Assembly: GCF_001905545.1 (NCBI RefSeq)
Contig: NZ_LIPD01000024.1
Location: 1 to 64,000 of the forward strand
DNA from: Streptomyces sp. CB02056
GTDB lineage: Bacteria; Actinomycetota; Actinomycetes; Streptomycetales; Streptomycetaceae
Direction of reading: 5' to 3'
Length of the DNA stretch: 64,000 nucleotides
A program made the translations under genes and the position numbers. The notes beneath the pieces were generated by a model. It ran no database searches, was not told where the DNA came from, and worked only from the letters and a program-made list of their open reading frames with translations. Below, one piece after another: positions 34,585 through 42,211 of the stretch (the stretch's first letter is position 1; every line of letters begins with the position of its first letter).

Positions 34585-35512
34585 ACCCCTCTTCCCCCGC
34601 GACGACCTGGGCCTGGCGCTCTTCCTCAACGCCGGCGACCCCGCCGGCCGCCTCACCGACCTCGCGCTCATGCTCGACGACCAGCGCGTCGACGTCCTCG
34701 AACTCGCCGTCCCCTTCCCCGACTCGCCCACCGACGGCCCCGTCATCCGCCGCTCCGCCACCCGCGCCCTGACGGCCGGCACCACCCTGGACACCGTCCT
34801 CGCCGAACTCGCCGACCTCACCCCCCGCCTGACCCACCTCAAGGTCGCCCTGCTCGCCGACTGGAGCCACAGCCTGCGCCACCGCGACCCCACCGCCACC
34901 GCCACCGCCATCCGCGACGCCGGAGCCCGCGCCCTGCTCGTCCACGCCCTGCCCCCGCGCCTGCGCCCCGCCTGGCAGCACGCCCTGCACCACACCGGCC
35001 TGCCCCAGGTCACCACCTGCTACCCCGCCTCCACCCCCGAGGTCCTCACCGCCGCCGCCCACGGCGCCACCGACGCCTACGTCTACCTCGTCGCCCACTA
35101 CGGCCGCTCCGGCACCACCCCCGCACACGGCCACCGCGCCCTCGCCGACACCGTCACCGCGCTGCGCACCGCCGCCCCCGCGACCCCCGTCGCCGTCGGC
35201 TTCGGCGTCAAGGCCGCCGCCGACCTGGCCGCCGTCGCCGCCGCCGGAGCCGACGCCGCGATCGTCGGCTCCGCCGCCGTCGCCCGCGTCGAGCACGCGC
35301 TGACCGAACGCCTCGACCCCGTCGACGAGTTGCGCGCCTACCTCACCGACCTCCGCCCCCGCCCCGCCCTCCCGGAGCGGCCCGGCGGACCCCGCACCAC
35401 CCCCCGCACCACCGGCACCACCCCCGGCACCACCGGCACCACCCCCGGCACCACCGGCACCCGCACCACCCCCGCCGGCACCACGACCCGAGAGGAACAA
35501 CCCGCATGCTGA
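34577..35512 (+). CDS. trpA: Tryptophan synthase alpha subunit (TrpA) homologue
   Basis: 311 residues from GTG 34577. TIM barrel with LELAVPFPDSPTDGP: Glu42 and Asp53 keep the spacing of the catalytic Glu49/Asp60 of E. coli TrpA. The phosphate-binding VGFGVK and AIVGSA segments are also present. It should cleave an indole-3-glycerol-phosphate-like compound, releasing glyceraldehyde 3-phosphate. The C-terminus after about residue 275 is a TTGTTPG repeat absent from normal TrpA. No trpB partner is encoded, so the released ring is not converted to tryptophan here; TrpA-only action resembles plant BX1/IGL-type indole lyases. Confidence 0.86.
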   Translation: MSEPLFPRDDLGLALFLNAGDPAGRLTDLALMLDDQRVDVLELAVPFPDSPTDGPVIRRSATRALTAGTTLDTVLAELADLTPRLTHLKVALLADWSHSLRHRDPTATATAIRDAGARALLVHALPPRLRPAWQHALHHTGLPQVTTCYPASTPEVLTAAAHGATDAYVYLVAHYGRSGTTPAHGHRALADTVTALRTAAPATPVAVGFGVKAAADLAAVAAAGADAAIVGSAAVARVEHALTERLDPVDELRAYLTDLRPRPALPERPGGPRTTPRTTGTTPGTTGTTPGTTGTRTTPAGTTTREEQPAC

Positions 35513-35880
35513 TCCGCGACCTGGCCGACGTGAAGACCGTCGAGTGGGGCAACGGCCTGTCCCGCCGCTTCCTGGTGGAGAGCGACGGCCTCGGCTACAG
35601 CCTCACCGACACCGTCGTCAACGCCGGCACCAAGTCCCGCCTGGAGTACCGCAACCACCTCGAGGCCTGCTACTGCATCGCCGGCTCCGGCGAGGTCATC
35701 GACATGGACGGCACCTCCCACCCCATCACCCCCGGACGCCTCTACGCCCTCGACGAGCACGACGCCCACTACCTCGTCGCCAGCCCCGAGGAGGACCTGC
35801 GCCTGGTGTGCGTCTTCTCCCCGGCCCTGCGCGGCGACGAGGTCCACCAGCTCGACGCCCACTCCTCCTCCGCCTACTAG
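35506..35880 (+). CDS. ectC: Ectoine synthase (EctC) homologue, orphan
   Basis: 124 residues, a cupin. Metal ligands Glu53, Tyr80 and His88 have nearly the spacing of EctC Glu57/Tyr85/His93. Segments NHLEACYCI, GRLYALDEHDAHYL, CVFSPAL and EVH closely follow EctC, with Trp14, Phe104, Glu112 and His114 at substrate-site positions. EctC performs a water-eliminating ring closure of N-acetyl-diaminobutyrate. No ectA or ectB is nearby, and the gene overlaps the TrpA-like gene by 7 bp inside a biosynthetic operon. A repurposed cyclase acting on an aminoketone or amide intermediate is inferred. Confidence 0.85.
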   Translation: MLIRDLADVKTVEWGNGLSRRFLVESDGLGYSLTDTVVNAGTKSRLEYRNHLEACYCIAGSGEVIDMDGTSHPITPGRLYALDEHDAHYLVASPEEDLRLVCVFSPALRGDEVHQLDAHSSSAY

Positions 35881-35934
35881 GCCCCGAGCCCAGAGGCACC
35901 CCGCGCCCCCACCGGGGCCCGCCGCCCCCGCACC

Positions 35935-36001
35935 CCCGGGGGCCCGGGCCCCCGGGACGGGCCCCAGGAACCGACGTGAGCCGGCGCCACCGGGCGCCGG
36001 C
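35935..36001 (+). other. Two hairpins between ectC-like and dehydrogenase genes
   Basis: A perfect 22-nt palindrome at 35935-35956 and a 9-bp-arm hairpin with an ACCG loop at 35980-36001 occupy the only sizeable gap in the downstream half of the operon (35881-36052). They could attenuate transcription, act as a processing site, or terminate. Confidence 0.6.
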
Positions 36002-36052
36002 CTGCCACCCCGCGCCCCGCACCGGCGGCCCGGGAGGAAGGCGGCACATCCC

Positions 36053-37198
36053 ATGATCCGCTGGAACGCCGACCAGACGGCCCTGCGCGAGGGCCTGGCC
36101 CGCTTCGGCGACGACCTCAGCGCCGGCCACATCGAAGGCGACGAACAGGCCGCCTTCTCCCACGACAAGTGGCGCATGATCCAGAAGACCGGCATCCTCT
36201 CCCTGCCCTTCGAGGAACGCTACGGCGGCCTGGGCCAGTCCCTGCTCACCACCATGTACGTCCTCGAAGGCCTCGGCCACACCTGCCGCGACGGCGGCCT
36301 CAACTTCTCCGTCACCACCTCCATGGCCTCCACCGGCGTCCCCCTGCAGGCCTTCGGCTCACCCGCCCTCAAGGACGCCTACCTGCCCCGCATCGCCTCC
36401 GGCGAGGCCATCGGCGCCCACGCCATCACCGAGTCCGAATCCGGCTCCGACGCCATGCAGATGCGCACCCGCGCCGTACGCGACGGCGACCACTTCGTCC
36501 TCAACGGCGCCAAGACCTTCGTCTCCAACGGCCCCGTCGCCGACGTCGTCGTCGTCTACGCCCGCACCCACCCCCAGGGCGGCGCCCTCGGCGTCACCGC
36601 CTTCCTCGTCGACGCCGACACCCCCGGCCTGACCACCGGAAACCCCATCAAGAAGATGGGCCTGCGCACCTCCCCGCTCTCCGAGCTCTACTTCGACGAC
36701 GTCCGCGTCCCCGCCGACCGCGTCCTGGGCCGCGTCGGCGGCGGCTTCCTCGTCCTCGACCACGTCATGAAACGCGAGATCCTCTACACCTTCATCGTCA
36801 ACACCGGCGAGATGCAGCACCGCCTCACCCGCTGCCTGGACTACGCCAAGACCCGCATGTCCTTCGGCAAGCCCATCGGCTCCTACCAGTCGGTCGCCAA
36901 CAAGATCGTCGACACCAAGATCCGCCTCGAGACCGCCCGCAAGTGGCTGTACGACACCGCCCAGCGCCTGGAGGCCGGCGACAACGTTACCGTCGACATG
37001 GCCATCGCCAAACTCCTCACCAGCGAATCCAACCTCGCCACCTCGCTGGCCGCCGTCCAGGTCTTCGGCGGCAACGGCTACATGTCCGAGTACGGACTGG
37101 AGAAGGACGTGCGCAACGCGGTCGCCGGCACCATCTACTCCGGCAGCAACGAGATCCAGTACAACCGCATCGCCGCCATGCTCGGACTCGGCAAATGA
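36053..37198 (+). CDS. Acyl-CoA-dehydrogenase-family flavoenzyme, prolyl-PCP dehydrogenase type
   Basis: 381 residues from ATG 36053 with GGAGGAAGG upstream. ACAD fold: AITESESGSD (124-133), YAKTRMSFGKPIG, and FGGNGYMSEYGLEKDVRNA. The usual catalytic Glu before GTxEIQ is Ser (YSGSNEIQ), while Glu242 lies in the helix-G position used by isovaleryl-CoA and prolyl-carrier dehydrogenases. With the prolyl-AMP-ligase-type enzyme and PCP in the same operon, four-electron oxidation of prolyl-S-PCP to pyrrolyl-2-carboxyl-S-PCP is the best inference, as by RedW, PltE and CloN3. Confidence 0.88.
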   Translation: MIRWNADQTALREGLARFGDDLSAGHIEGDEQAAFSHDKWRMIQKTGILSLPFEERYGGLGQSLLTTMYVLEGLGHTCRDGGLNFSVTTSMASTGVPLQAFGSPALKDAYLPRIASGEAIGAHAITESESGSDAMQMRTRAVRDGDHFVLNGAKTFVSNGPVADVVVVYARTHPQGGALGVTAFLVDADTPGLTTGNPIKKMGLRTSPLSELYFDDVRVPADRVLGRVGGGFLVLDHVMKREILYTFIVNTGEMQHRLTRCLDYAKTRMSFGKPIGSYQSVANKIVDTKIRLETARKWLYDTAQRLEAGDNVTVDMAIAKLLTSESNLATSLAAVQVFGGNGYMSEYGLEKDVRNAVAGTIYSGSNEIQYNRIAAMLGLGK

Positions 37199-37911
37199 CC
37201 GCCCCCGCCCTGCTGGCCCCCCGGCGCGCCGGCCACCTCAAGGTCTGCGGCGCCCGCACCCGCGCCGACCTCGCCCTCCTCGCCGACACCGGCCCCACCC
37301 TGGTGGGCCTGTGGCACGGCGTCCCCGGCGGCCCCGCCGACCTCGAAGCCGACCGCCTCGCCGACCTCGCCGCCACCGCCATCCGCCTGGGCCTGGAACC
37401 CGTCCTCGTCACCTTCCTCGACGACGCCCGAAAGATCGCCGCCCTCGCCCGCGCCACCGGCATCCGCTGGATCCAGCTCCACGCCTACCAGAGCCCCGCC
37501 CTCGTCGCCGACCTGCGCGAACAGCTCCCGTACGCCGTCCTCGTCAAAGTCCTCCACCTCTCCCGCGGCCGCTGCCTGGAACGCGCCTTCACCGGCGCCT
37601 TCGAACGCGCCGGCTGCGACCTGTTCCTCCTGGACACCGTCACCGACGACGGCCGCGTCGGCTCCACCGGCCAGGCCCTGGACCCCGCCCACGTCCACGC
37701 CCTGCTGCCCCGCCTCACCATCCCCTTCCTCCTCGCCGGCGGCCTCAACACCACCAACCGCGACACCTACCGCACCGTCACCGACCACCCCCTGTACGCC
37801 GGCGCCGACATCGACACCGCCGCCCGCGACCGCACCGGCCGCTTCACCCACGAAGCCGTCACCGCCCTCACCCGCGCCTGGCACCCGCGCCTCCAGGAGA
37901 CCCCCGCATGA
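37195..37911 (+). CDS. trpF: Phosphoribosylanthranilate isomerase (TrpF) homologue
   Basis: 238 residues; ATG overlaps the dehydrogenase stop. Catalytic Cys18 in LKVCGARTRADL and Asp147 in LLDTVTDDGRVGSTG are conserved, as is the phosphate-binding LAGGLN. It should carry out the Amadori rearrangement of an N-(5-phosphoribosyl) amine, presumably the product of the TrpD homologue in the same operon. Somewhat longer than usual TrpF (~200-220). Confidence 0.87.
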   Translation: MTAPALLAPRRAGHLKVCGARTRADLALLADTGPTLVGLWHGVPGGPADLEADRLADLAATAIRLGLEPVLVTFLDDARKIAALARATGIRWIQLHAYQSPALVADLREQLPYAVLVKVLHLSRGRCLERAFTGAFERAGCDLFLLDTVTDDGRVGSTGQALDPAHVHALLPRLTIPFLLAGGLNTTNRDTYRTVTDHPLYAGADIDTAARDRTGRFTHEAVTALTRAWHPRLQETPA

Positions 37912-38609
37912 GCCCGAGCTTCATCGACGCCCTGCTGGCCGCCCCCCGCCCCCTGGTCATGGAGGTCAAACTCCGCGACCCCCACGGCGCCGACCTCCTG
38001 GGCCCCCGCACCGTCACCGACCTCGTCACCCGCTACGAACAGGCCGGCGCCCCCTGCCTGTCCGTCGTCACCGGCCGCTGGTTCGGCGGCACCCCCCGCC
38101 TCCTGCGCGAGGTCACCGCCGCCACCCAACTCCCCGTCCTCCAGAAGGACTTCCTCACCCGCCCCGCCCAACTCGAAGCCGCCCGAGCCCTCGGCGCCTC
38201 CGCCGTCCTGCTCACCGCCGCCCTGCTGCCCGCCACCTCCCTCACCCGCCTCGTCACCACCGCCCTCGACCTCGGCCTGACCCCCTTCGTCGAGATCACC
38301 GAGGAACGCGAACTCGACACCCTGCCCCGCATCGCCGAATGCGTCGTCGCCGTCAACAACAAGGACATCCGCACCCGCGAACGCGACCGCGGCGACCTCG
38401 GCCGCAGCCTGCGCCTGCTACCCGCCCTACGCGCCGCCGGCTGCCGCGCCCCCGTCTCCGCCTCCGCCATCACCGACCCCCACGACGCCGCCCGCCTCCT
38501 CGACGCCGGCTACGCCGCCCTGCTCATCGGCACCTCCCTGATGCGCACCGGCGACCTCACCGGCTGGCTCGCCGACCTCGACGCCGCCAGAGCGGGGGTC
38601 GCCGCGTGA
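37908..38609 (+). CDS. trpC: Indole-3-glycerol-phosphate synthase (TrpC) homologue, truncated and altered
   Basis: 233 residues, about 30 short of normal: the N-terminal helical segment that caps the active site is missing. Retained catalytic residues: Glu19 and Lys21 (MEVKL), Lys80 (QKDF), Glu129 (FVEIT) and the NNKDIRT loop. The motif VSESGI reads VSASAI (183-188), so the glutamate equivalent to Sulfolobus Glu210 is Ala185. It should catalyse decarboxylative ring closure of a carboxyl-bearing amino-deoxyribulose phosphate, probably not the anthranilate-derived one. Overlaps TrpF-like and hydrolase genes by 4 bp each. Confidence 0.85.
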   Translation: MSPSFIDALLAAPRPLVMEVKLRDPHGADLLGPRTVTDLVTRYEQAGAPCLSVVTGRWFGGTPRLLREVTAATQLPVLQKDFLTRPAQLEAARALGASAVLLTAALLPATSLTRLVTTALDLGLTPFVEITEERELDTLPRIAECVVAVNNKDIRTRERDRGDLGRSLRLLPALRAAGCRAPVSASAITDPHDAARLLDAGYAALLIGTSLMRTGDLTGWLADLDAARAGVAA

Positions 38610-39538
38610 AGAACGACCTGCGCACCCGCTCCCTGGTCCTGGACGCCGCCGGCATCCCCGTCTCCGCCCTGGTCGCCGAACCCGAACACCACGCCCCCAA
38701 GGCCGTCGTCCTCGCCATCCACGGCCGCGGCATGCGCGCCGCCTACTTCGCCGGCCCCGCCCACCCCGACACCAGCCTGCTCACCCTCGCCGCCGACCTC
38801 GGCTACACCGTCCTCGCCGTCGACCGCCCCGGCCACGGCGCCTCCGCCCACCGCCTGCCGCACGGCCAGCTCATCGCCGACCAGGCCGCCACCCTCCACG
38901 CCGCCCTCACCGACTACGCCCGCGCCCACCCCACCGGCGCCGGCGTCCAACTCCTCGCCCACTCCTTCGGCGGCAAAATAGCCCTCCAACTCGCCGCCCA
39001 CTGGCCCGACGACCCCCGCCTGCCCCTGCTCGGCTGCGACATCTCCGGCCTCGCCCAGCACTACGCCCCCGGCGCCTGGGACCGCCCCGACGACCTCGCC
39101 GGCGGCGGCCGCCTCAACTGGGGCCCCCTCCACCTCTACCCGCCCGGCACCTTCCACGCCGCCCGCACCCTGCTCACCCCCGTCCCCGCCCTCGAATCCC
39201 GCGAACTGGCCACCTGGCCCGCCCGCTACAACGCCCTCGCCGCCCGCGTACGCGTCCCCGTACGCCTCACCCTCGCCGACCACGAGCACTGGTGGCGCCT
39301 GGACGCGGCCCACCGCGCCGCCCTGACCGCCGCCTTCCCCGACGGCCTCGCCCACCTGGCCACCGCCCGCCGCGCCGGCCACAACCTCTCCCTGGGCCAC
39401 GCCGCCCGCCCCTACCACCTGCGGGCCCTCGCCTTCACCGACGACTGCCTCACCCGCCCCGCCCCCGCCCCCGGCGCGGCCGCACCCGCCGCCGCACCCG
39501 CCGCCGCGGCCCCCGGGCCCCTCCTCGCGGCCGTCTGA
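38606..39538 (+). CDS. Alpha/beta hydrolase, last gene of the operon
   Basis: 310 residues from GTG 38606 in GTGA overlap with the TrpC-like stop. Nucleophile elbow AHSFGG, oxyanion HGRGMRAAY, VDRPGHGAS, and a late His in RAGHNLSLGH. It may act as a thioesterase releasing the product from a carrier protein, or as an ester/amide hydrolase. The C-terminus is an Ala/Pro repeat. The operon ends 32 bp later at a strong hairpin. Confidence 0.86.
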   Translation: MKNDLRTRSLVLDAAGIPVSALVAEPEHHAPKAVVLAIHGRGMRAAYFAGPAHPDTSLLTLAADLGYTVLAVDRPGHGASAHRLPHGQLIADQAATLHAALTDYARAHPTGAGVQLLAHSFGGKIALQLAAHWPDDPRLPLLGCDISGLAQHYAPGAWDRPDDLAGGGRLNWGPLHLYPPGTFHAARTLLTPVPALESRELATWPARYNALAARVRVPVRLTLADHEHWWRLDAAHRAALTAAFPDGLAHLATARRAGHNLSLGHAARPYHLRALAFTDDCLTRPAPAPGAAAPAAAPAAAAPGPLLAAV

Positions 39539-39569
39539 CGGCCCCACAGACCATCTGGCGCGGGTGGAA

Positions 39570-39608
39570 GGGCCCCGCCGCCCCCTCGGGCAAGGGGCGG
39601 CGGGGCCC
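39570..39608. terminator. Terminator of the biosynthetic operon
   Basis: Perfect 15-bp arms at 39570-39584 and 39594-39608. It marks the right boundary of the AOS-to-hydrolase operon. Confidence 0.8.
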
Positions 39609-39708
39609 GGCCGAACCGCGCCGGGGACGGACGCCTACCCGGAGCCCGCCGGAACGCAAGCAGCCGGGTAGGCCGCGGCCAGGACCAGGCACGGCCGCCC
39701 CCGGACGG

Positions 39709-40203
39709 TCACCGGGCAGGCTCGCCCGAGCACGCTCCGGGGACCGGGGCCGCCTCCCGCGCGTACGCGACGAAGGCGTAGGCGACCCCCGCCCACATAT
39801 GAACCTTGACGGCGCCGCCCCCACCGGGGAGCTCCTGCGCGTCCCGCGCGGTACCGGCCACCGGACCCATGGCGGTGCCGGTGACCACCGGGTCCTCCCA
39901 CGTGCCGCCGAGCGCGCCGGCGGCAGCCGCGAGAGCGGCCAGGGGGAGTTCGGCGTCCAGCCCGGTGGGGCCGATGGCGGCGGACAGGCCGTCCTCGCTC
40001 AGCTGGATCCGGCAGTGCGGCTCGCCGATCCCCGTCCGGACCAGCAGGGCCAGCTGCTCCGCCAGGCCGGGGACGGGCACGTCGGCCTCCACCGTCACCG
40101 ACAGCATCATCGCGAACATGTCGTCGAGCAGACCCCGGAGCTCCACCGCCTCCGCCCAGGTCAGACCGCCTTCGAGTACCAGGTCTTGGGATTCGTCACT
40201 CAC
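39709..40203 (-). CDS. Hypothetical protein
   Basis: 164 residues from GTG 40203 with GGAAAAG upstream. Not recognised. No signal peptide or strong membrane helix; acidic N-terminal half with WAEAVELRGLLDDMFAMML, then alternating hydrophobic segments. Converges on the biosynthetic operon and diverges from the MBL-fold hydrolase gene. Confidence 0.65.
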   Translation of the reverse strand: MSDESQDLVLEGGLTWAEAVELRGLLDDMFAMMLSVTVEADVPVPGLAEQLALLVRTGIGEPHCRIQLSEDGLSAAIGPTGLDAELPLAALAAAAGALGGTWEDPVVTGTAMGPVAGTARDAQELPGGGGAVKVHMWAGVAYAFVAYAREAAPVPGACSGEPAR

Positions 40204-40293
40204 CGACGGGACTTTTCCAGCCCGGGCCCGGGAAGACAACCGATTTCACCGGCCGCCCGCCGGGACCGCGCGAAGCGGCCCGGATCCGGCCGC

Positions 40294-40335
40294 CCGCCCG
40301 CCCGGCCCCGCCCGCCCGGCCCCGCCCGCCCGGGC
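40294..40335. repeat. 14-bp tandem repeat in a divergent promoter region
   Basis: CCGCCCGCCCGGCC is repeated at 40294, 40308 and, nearly, 40322, between the divergent unknown and MBL-fold genes. Confidence 0.7.
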
Positions 40336-40475
40336 CCGGCCACACCTGCCGCACCCGGCCCTCGCCCCCTTCCGGCGGGAATCCCCGGCCCCCCGGCACG
40401 GTTGCCACCGATGGCCCACGAACGGACCCCCGTTCCACCCGGGCCCACGACGCACCGTCACGAGAGGGGCAGCAC

Positions 40476-41270
40476 ATGAGGATCGGCGACATCGAGGTCC
40501 TGGCGGTCATGGACGGAGAAGGCACCGAGACCGCCGCCGAGATCCTCACCCGCCCCGGCACCGACGACCCCTGGGCCTGCCACCAGCACCACCGCGACCC
40601 CGACGGCACCCTCCACCTGCCCCTCGGCGGCTTCCTGGTCCGCAGCGGGGAGCGGACCGTCCTGGTCGACGCCGGAGTCGGACCCCACGACGTCGGCCGC
40701 TACCACGGCGGCGCCCTGCTCGACTCCCTCGCCGCCCACGGCGTCACACCCGCCGACGTCACCGACGTGCTCTTCACCCACCTGCACTTCGACCACGTCG
40801 GCTGGGCCGCCGTCCAGGACCGCCCCGTCTTCCCGAACGCCGTCTACCGCGCCCACCGCGCCGACTGGCAGCACTTCGTCACCGGCCCCGCCGCCACCCC
40901 CGAAGCCGTCGCCAAACTCACCCCCGTCGAAGACCGACTCGAGCTCTTCGACACCGACTTCACCCTCGCCCCCGGCATCGACGCCCTCCACCTGCCCGGC
41001 CACACCCCCGGCACCACCGCCTACGTCCTGTCCTCCGGTGGCCGCCGCGCACTGCTGCTCGGCGACATCGCCCACTCCGTCGTCCAGTTCAGCGAACGCG
41101 ACTGGCAGGTGATCTGGGACATCGACCCGCAGGCCGCCTCCGCGGCGCGCAACCGCATCGCCGACGAAGCCGCCGACACCGACGACCTCCTCGTCGCCGC
41201 CCACTTCCCCGGCATGCGCTTCGGCCGCATCCTCACCGCCGACGGCCACCGCTGCTTCGTCGCCGTCTGA
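40476..41270 (+). CDS. MBL-fold metallo-hydrolase
   Basis: 264 residues from ATG 40476 with GAGAGGGG upstream. Dinuclear metal site: THLHFDHVG, the later PGHTPG histidine, LLLGDIAH aspartate and AAHFPG histidine. The pattern fits lactonase/alkylsulfatase-like and quorum-quenching MBL hydrolases. Substrate unknown. Single gene, followed 125 bp later by an NAD(P)-binding protein gene on the same strand. Confidence 0.88.
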   Translation: MRIGDIEVLAVMDGEGTETAAEILTRPGTDDPWACHQHHRDPDGTLHLPLGGFLVRSGERTVLVDAGVGPHDVGRYHGGALLDSLAAHGVTPADVTDVLFTHLHFDHVGWAAVQDRPVFPNAVYRAHRADWQHFVTGPAATPEAVAKLTPVEDRLELFDTDFTLAPGIDALHLPGHTPGTTAYVLSSGGRRALLLGDIAHSVVQFSERDWQVIWDIDPQAASAARNRIADEAADTDDLLVAAHFPGMRFGRILTADGHRCFVAV

Positions 41271-41395
41271 CACACCACCCGCCCCGCCCGCCGCCGTTGC
41301 GCTCCGCCCGCCCCGCGCGCCGCCGCCGCGCCTCGCCCGCCCCGAGACGCGCGCCGGTCGCGGCCGGGCGGGCACCGGCCCCGTAAGGTACCCGC

Positions 41396-42073
41396 ATGTC
41401 GGTTGTGATCGCGGGCGGCCACGGCAGGGTCGCACTCCTGACGACCCGTCTCCTCACCACCCGGGGCCTACCGGTCACCGGAATCATCCGGCGCCCCGAA
41501 CAAGCCGCCACCGTACGCGCCGCCGGCGCCCAACCCGCCGTCACCGACCTGGCCCACGCCACCCCCCACCACCTCGCACACCTGCTCACCGGCGCCCAGG
41601 CGGTGCTCTTCGCCGCCGGCGCCGGCCGCGGCAACGCCCCCGGACAGGCCGACCCCGTCGACCACGACGCCGCCCTCACCCTCGCCGACGCCACCCAACT
41701 CGCCGGAGTACGACGCTTCGTCATGCTCTCCACCATGGGCGCCGACCCCGCCATCCACTACCCGCCCGACCCCCTCGTCGAGACCTTCCTCCAGGCCAAG
41801 GGCAGAGCCGACCAGGACCTGCTCTCCCGCCCCGCCCTCGACTGCACCGTGCTGCGCCCCGCCTGGTTCCGCGACGGGCCCGGCACCGGCCGGGTCCACC
41901 TCGCCGAACACACCGGCCCCGGCGAGATCGACCGGGCCGACGTCGCGGCCGTCCTCGCGGACCTGCTCACCACACCCGCCACGGCCCCGCGCGTCCTGGA
42001 ACTCGTCTCCGGCACCGTCCCCGTCCACGAGGCCGTCGCACGCACCGCCCTGCGCCTCGTCGCCGACCACTGA
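41396..42073 (+). CDS. NAD(P)-binding protein, atypical SDR
   Basis: 225 residues from ATG 41396. N-terminal Rossmann motif VVIAGGHGRVA (GxxGxxG-like) and a central VRRFVMLSTMGAD segment followed by KGRADQDLL, as in NmrA-like/YwnB-type atypical SDRs. These often sense NADP ratio or reduce small substrates. No partner is obvious. Confidence 0.85.
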   Translation: MSVVIAGGHGRVALLTTRLLTTRGLPVTGIIRRPEQAATVRAAGAQPAVTDLAHATPHHLAHLLTGAQAVLFAAGAGRGNAPGQADPVDHDAALTLADATQLAGVRRFVMLSTMGADPAIHYPPDPLVETFLQAKGRADQDLLSRPALDCTVLRPAWFRDGPGTGRVHLAEHTGPGEIDRADVAAVLADLLTTPATAPRVLELVSGTVPVHEAVARTALRLVADH

Positions 42074-42211
42074 ACCCCCGACCACTGAGCCCGCCGGTCC
42101 GCGATCGACGGCGCCGGTGTCGGGCACGCGCGGCGGCGTGACGCGACCGCTCGGGCCCACCGGTCGCATCACACCCCGGGACCGGGGCCGGTCCGCCCGC
42201 CGCTCCGGGCG

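Noticed and set aside
35506..35880. Osmoprotectant ectoine locus
   Set aside because: No ectA, ectB or ectD beside it; it overlaps a biosynthetic gene.
33556..38609. Primary tryptophan biosynthesis operon
   Set aside because: trpE, trpG and trpB are missing, the order is unusual, the genes are mixed with carrier-protein enzymes, and key TrpD and TrpC residues are changed.
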